A stretch of 64,000 bases of DNA, from NCBI GenBank assembly GCA_963681505.1, contig OY811975.1, positions 4,280,345 through 4,344,344 on the forward strand, given 5' to 3'. A program made the position numbers and the translations under genes. This document shows, one piece after another, positions 59,091-64,000 of the stretch. The DNA is from Eunapius fragilis. Its lineage: Eukaryota; Porifera; Demospongiae; Spongillida; Spongillidae. Every line of letters starts with the position of its first letter. The stretch's first letter is position 1. The notes beneath the pieces were generated by a model. It saw only the letters and a program-made list of their open reading frames with translations. It was not told the origin of the DNA and did no database searches.

Positions 59091-61960
59091 CTTGTAGAGA
59101 CTCACTGATGAAGAACCACGTGTGTAGCTATGTTGGTGATTCAGTGTCAGCGCTCTTGAACTATTTGACATGCTCCCGCCTGGAAGAGTGCTGCAAGATG
59201 TAAAATAGGTCACAGTCAAGTTGAACTTTGATTTAGGAGTATTGGAGTTAGTGATACATTAGTGTGGGCCTATTGCTTTCTGGCCACTTAATTATATGTA
59301 ATCTTTTGTTTTAAGTAATGAATTGCTTCCGAACGTGATAAACAGATCTTGTTAGGACTGATATTTGTTTTATGGGACACAAATATAAGGCATAGTCTCC
59401 CTGTCTGAAGTAATCTCTGTGGATGCTGCTATCACAGCCTCACCCGTCCACCAAAGGGTATACTGTCAAAGAAAAACTAGAGGACCCACCAGTTCTCATT
59501 GTTGTTGAAAGCATCATCACCTGCTGACAAGGCTCGGCTGCTCTCTGTGTTAGCACCTCATGCTGCATCCTGGCTACTGGTCACACCTCCTAGTCTTGAC
59601 CTGAACTTTGAACCCAATGAACTGTAATTCTCCATCCAATGGTGGCTAGGGATGGAGATGGCTAGAGGCTCCTCATGTTCTTTGTGCCCTGGCGCTACTA
59701 CCTGTAAACAGGGTGGTGATGTTGTCACTGCATGGCCACAACCATCTGCGTAACGTGTATGTTGAGTTCTGCCATCGTGCCCATCTTCCAGGAGTGAGAG
59801 TAGAGTCAGGCAGTACCATTACACCAGACCAGCGGATGTACTTGTCCTCGATTGGGAGAGAGGGAATACATCCACTGGCCGGGCGGCTTAAGTCTGGTGT
59901 ACTGCCAAGATGGACATGGTGGCAGAACGCAGATGGTTGTACAATTTTACAACGGTAGCAGAAGGAAGGAGGGTGAGTGTTAACTATGTAATTGCTGGTG
60001 TTAACAGCAAAGACAGTGTACAAATGAGCTGCAAACTCTTGGCAGGTTTATGAGCTCCTTGTTTTCTTTTCTCTAGCCTCCACCAAGAAGTGGCCACACA
60101 CTCTGCAACGCTCTTTGACTTTCGTTATGTGGTGCTCCACCCAAAGCCACACCTATTATTCATATAAAACAAATGTCCCAGTTCTGAACATTGTATATAT
60201 GCTCTCCCACGTGTGTTGTTGAGTGTTTATAATCACGGATCCTGTTCTGTGGGTTAGTTCGATCGTACACCAAGCTTGAAGTAGACCCACCGAAGTTACA
60301 TGGGCGTAAATACGGGTTGCGTGTAACTATTAATCAAATCAACTGCTCTTGCGCGTTGATACTTTTTTTTGACTAGACTGGTAGGGTGTGTGCGGGAGCT
60401 ATTTATTTGAGCGGAATTACTTAGAACATGTGGCTCGCCAAACAGACATGTATAATGCAAGGTACGAACATTACAGCTTTTGGCTTACACAGTATCGTCA
60501 CATCAGACAAGAGTGTAACCTACCAGGCCACCATACCTACACACCATCACATGTACACAGACCATCACCTACACACTATGATGACATACCAGTACACCTC
60601 ACACATGTGGATACTCAGCAGCAAAAATATGACCAAATGGCTGGATGTTATATTATTACATGTACAGGCATCTGTATTGCTACACACTCAACAGGTCAGG
60701 TTTTATAAAGTGGGATGGAAAAGTTTACATAATCACCCACAACTACCTATTATACATAGTTCTTATCTAAAAGACCAAGCCTCCTGTCTGCTTTCAGCAA
60801 GTCCATCAATACCAGCAACTATCCACATTCACACATACAGTTCTTACACCACCAAATACAAATGCCAAGCACACCACAAATCTACATGCATGCATCACAT
60901 GAAGTCTGCAGAGCCTTGTAGCTACTTGATGACCACAAAGCCTGCAATGTCCCTTCTATTTGAGTTGTTGCTGAAGCTTTTTGTCATGCTGGCTGTATCA
61001 CATTGACCATACAGCCATCTAGGGAGCATTTCATGTGGAGTAGGAAAAATAAATAAAAAGAACTGTTAGTGTTCTTAGCCTATCCTGTTGATCACTACCC
61101 CTTTATGTTGGGCAGATGACCACTGATAGGGGTAGGCTAAGAACACATGTAAGGCAGAATTATGGGTACATGTATGAAGGGAACTGCATATGTTATCTTG
61201 TTGTTACATGTAGTACATATGAGTTGGTGTATGGGGTGCATGCCATATTGTTGCCCCTTGGCAATAAGTGATATAACCTCAGAGTTGCCTTAGCAACGAA
61301 TTTTTAAAATTCCCTCTCTAAGGTTTTTATCAAAGAAACCCCACCCCATGTGTGGGACAGGTAGTGTTCACTGTTATGCTCACTGTTCTAGTGTGTGATG
61401 TGTAGTGTGTGTGTGTGTGTATGTGTGTGTGTGTGTGTGAATTTAAACTCATGTTGGTCTAATGATCTGTAGGCTAGGTGGTTGGCCAGCTATACGCTAG
61501 GGTGCTGGTGTGCCTGTGGGGTAACCTGGTGTGTACATGCTGTTATTAAGGGATAACAGGTGACACAATCCATCATCGAGAAAAAACATCAGTGGGGGGG
61601 GGGGGGAGACAAATGTTAAGTTGAAACTTTTAGGAGGACTTTATACCAAGCGAGCCAATTCTGTGCATGGGTTGTGTAACTTGTTATCCCTTCATTGCCA
61701 AGAGGGGGCAAAAATATGGGAGGTGTGGGGCACTCCCGCCCCATCAATGAAACTATACTGGTGTGTAGGGTCATTGGGAATGTACACACTCTTGCTAGTG
61801 TGTACTGGTATGTGGTTGGTGGAGAATATGAGTTGGGTGTGTATGCTGATGTGGTCATATAGTTGTGTATGCTGGGAGTGTACGCTCATGTTGGGGGTGA
61901 AAAATGTTATTTGATGTGTTGGGTGAGTAATATAGAATTCTGAGTGTGACTGTGTTTTGA
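59091..61960. other. no gene I can support
   Basis: ORFs exist at 59673-60023 (-), 59713-59958 (+), 60388-60708 and 60428-61006 (+) but overlap in frames, show no domain and are rich in His/Thr or Pro from ACA steps. An imperfect hairpin (TGTTCTTAGCCTATCC ... GGTAGGCTAAGAACA) lies at 61050-61146. A GT tract is at 61395-61438. Confidence 0.45.
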
Positions 61961-61963
61961 GTC

Positions 61964-62322
61964 ATGGGCACCCCCCCCCCTTTTGAGACTCAATGGCGCC
62001 CCACCCCCAACCCCTTGTAATAAATGCTTGTTAAATAATTTAACCCCTGTCCCAGTATTGATTTCTACTTACATGCGCCTCCCCCCTGCCCACCTCCCTA
62101 CATAGGTGGTGCTGACGTTACGGCAAGTACGGCAAACGCCGTAGCACTTTTAATGTTACAACCCTGCTCATATTGAAGACCCTCTTTCCACCCCCCCCCC
62201 CCACCCACCCCCAGTCCGCCGTATCACTTTTTTATTGCTCCGTCGCCACTGCCCTATAATTGGTGCCCCTCCCCTCACGTCTGCCCCCCCCCCCCCCTTC
62301 TAGAAAAGCTGGGGGCACCCAT
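61964..62322. mobile_element. candidate short inverted-repeat element
   Basis: CATGGGCACCCCCC...CTTTTGAG at the left is matched by the inverted AAAAGCTGGGGGCACCCATG at the right (62302-62321). G/C runs throughout, no ORF of interest. Confidence 0.45.
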
Positions 62323-63291
62323 GGGAGTGCACACTTGTTAGTATCTGTGGGTTATGTGATGGTGAGTAGAGTACTTGTGCAGGACAACATTAACTCACCT
62401 GTATGCTTGATCACACGGTGGCCATGTTGCCTGAAGTCATACTAGCTGATGTTTCCCAGGAGATGTAGCCAGTATGCTAAAACCCAAGCACCATACAATG
62501 GTTGATGTAAAGAGCATAGCATCCATGCCTATACAAATTTGTGCACCCCAAGAAGCCACAAAACACATAAGCAAAAAGGATACTCAAGCATTAAATAATT
62601 TGAGACTCACCGTTCCTTTCATATACATGTAGCACGGACCACCCCTATTAGGCCCATACGAATATGCGCTCCTAACTTTTAATACGGCTATTTTCAGACA
62701 GTACAATACGAACAGGTTGATATCAAAGGATCATGTCATGATTGTGGCAGTTCCTGAATTATATATGGGGGGAGCAAATTGATTGGCTGGAAGGAGTACA
62801 GTATGCGATCGCAGTCCCCGGCCCCCATAGGTGTCAGCGCGTTAAGTTACAACTAGCGAACGTGGCGTGTACTATATATATGCATAGTACTGATGCATAT
62901 CCGCCACTTCTGTAACAGTAACAATGTGCCATTCTGCAATCCGCAATTGTACATAACCCACCTTTACAAAAATGTGGTTGGCCGTCTATGTGCTAATTGA
63001 TGCGCATCCACCCCTCGTCGGATGGGGTGGGGCTGGCCTGGATACATGCACGAGTTTATTAACGAAATGCTGCTCATTGTAGTTATTGAAGCTAACGGGA
63101 GTGTTGAATATTATAATTACCTGCATTAAATTTTTGTCTTGATTTTTGTATAACGTTGCATACCTACAACGCAATGAAAAATAAAATTCGAATTCAGCCC
63201 AATTTTTAGTATTTTTTGAGTTTATTTAGAATTCAATTTGAAATAAAAATGCAAGATGACCGCCGATGTATGGGCCATTTCTCCATATGTA
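62323..63291. other. no gene seen
   Basis: Unique AT-rich sequence with short ORFs only. Confidence 0.45.
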
Positions 63292-63915
63292 TAAACGTAC
63301 GACCAGTTAGAACATTAATGCTCAGAAAAACATCAGAGATGGTGATCCACTTGGTTCCCCTTCTATTCTCACTAATTCTCATTCTCTTGGAATCGAGAAT
63401 GCATGCAAGTCCCTATCGTTCAAATAAGTGGTACTTGGGATGATGAAAGTGGTACTTGGATGATGAAAGTGGTTATTTGGATGATGAAAGTGGTATTTGT
63501 ATGATGAAAGTGGTATTTGTATGATGAAAGTGTTACTTGGGAACTGGTACTTTTATATGATGAAAGTTGTACTTGCATGATGAAAGTGGTACTTGGATGA
63601 TGGAAGTTGTACTTAGATGATGAAAGTGGTACTTGGATGATGAAAGTGGTACTTGGATGATGAAAGTTGTACTTGGATGATGAAAGTGGTACTTGGATGA
63701 TGAAAGTGGTACTTGGATGATGGTGCTCTTGAATTGCACTGATCAGGCCTTATTAATCCTACATGATGGGGCTCCCCCCACTCCTCGATCCCTCCCGCTC
63801 CTCCCCAACCTCGGGTTGCAAGCATCCATTACCTACTGCTATATCTCTACACATTCAATGTCTCCAAAAATTTGTCAACCTCGGGAGATTGTGACCTTCC
63901 TCAGCATTCGTGGGC
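63292..63915 (+). repeat. dispersed repeat, partner of 38896-39260, with expanded minisatellite
   Basis: Flanks match 38896-39260. Inside, 63435-63722 holds about 14 copies of a 20-base unit (TTGGATGATGAAAGTGGTAC). ORFs on minus here are repeat artefacts. Confidence 0.88.
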
Positions 63916-64000
63916 ATCCATAATACTGACCTGCATACACACCCAACAACTGCAGACACATCAGAGGACCCCCATATTGCACTTACCCATTCCTTCATCA

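Noticed and set aside
59673..60023. 116-codon minus ORF and its plus-strand shadow
   Set aside because: No recognisable family on either strand; left as unassigned.
60388..61006. 192- and 106-codon overlapping plus ORFs
   Set aside because: Both frames are open over ACACAC/CATCAC-rich sequence, with no domain and no codon or splice support.

Overview
This window looks like nuclear DNA of an invertebrate animal, most likely a sponge. The basis is GT-AG introns in every gene, metazoan-type secreted and receptor modules (LDLa, EGF, YWTD, Fn3), heavy micro- and minisatellite content, many short inverted-repeat elements, and sponge-style Ig/Fn3 receptor fragments. The organism is inferred, not shown. 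I see no tRNA, rRNA or CRISPR array. A 200-base N gap lies at 23406-23605.

Left third, minus strand. A gene from 12779 down to the window edge encodes the N-terminal ~719 residues of a VLDLR/LRP8/LDLR-type receptor: signal peptide, eight LDLa repeats, two EGF repeats and a YWTD beta-propeller. All 15 exons join in phase; the last EGF, membrane segment and tail lie beyond the left edge. A second minus-strand gene, 28905 to 15632, is a PREPL-like serine peptidase (S9A family) with 16 exons that also join in phase. Three of its introns are largely made of minisatellites with 34, 39 and 29 bp units, about 60, 47 and 94 copies. A decayed LINE lies between the two genes.

Middle. At 30.7-31.3 kb there is an Ig-like plus Fn3 receptor fragment (minus) with a frameshift. 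The 31.7-34.8 kb stretch is dominated by long inverted-repeat (foldback) elements. On the plus strand, a four-exon PLD3/PLD4-like phospholipase D gene (35749-38122) and a second copy (51103-53466) sit in a ~3.5 kb duplicated block that includes TATA box and polyA signal. Between them are an intronless carbonyl reductase gene (39874-40683), a truncated copy of its 5' end (43786-44002), a MITE-like insertion, and a dead DNA transposon (about 44.46-47.85 kb). The transposon has a SWIM/YqaJ/PHD gene (+) facing a DDE transposase (-), a pairing like that of ISL2EU-type elements. Another broken ORF of transposon type follows at 48.1-49.5 kb.

Right end (54.2-64 kb). Mostly repeats: a LINE fragment, hairpin elements, a 20-bp minisatellite in a repeat also found beside the PLD gene, and some plus-strand exon-like ORFs at 55.4-57.2 kb that I could not identify.

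The genes do not form one pathway. The strongest themes are intron expansion by tandem repeats, a small inverted-repeat element family with 5-bp target duplications, and local gene duplication around transposon debris. Exon boundaries are my own reading of splice signals plus phase consistency; no transcript data were available.
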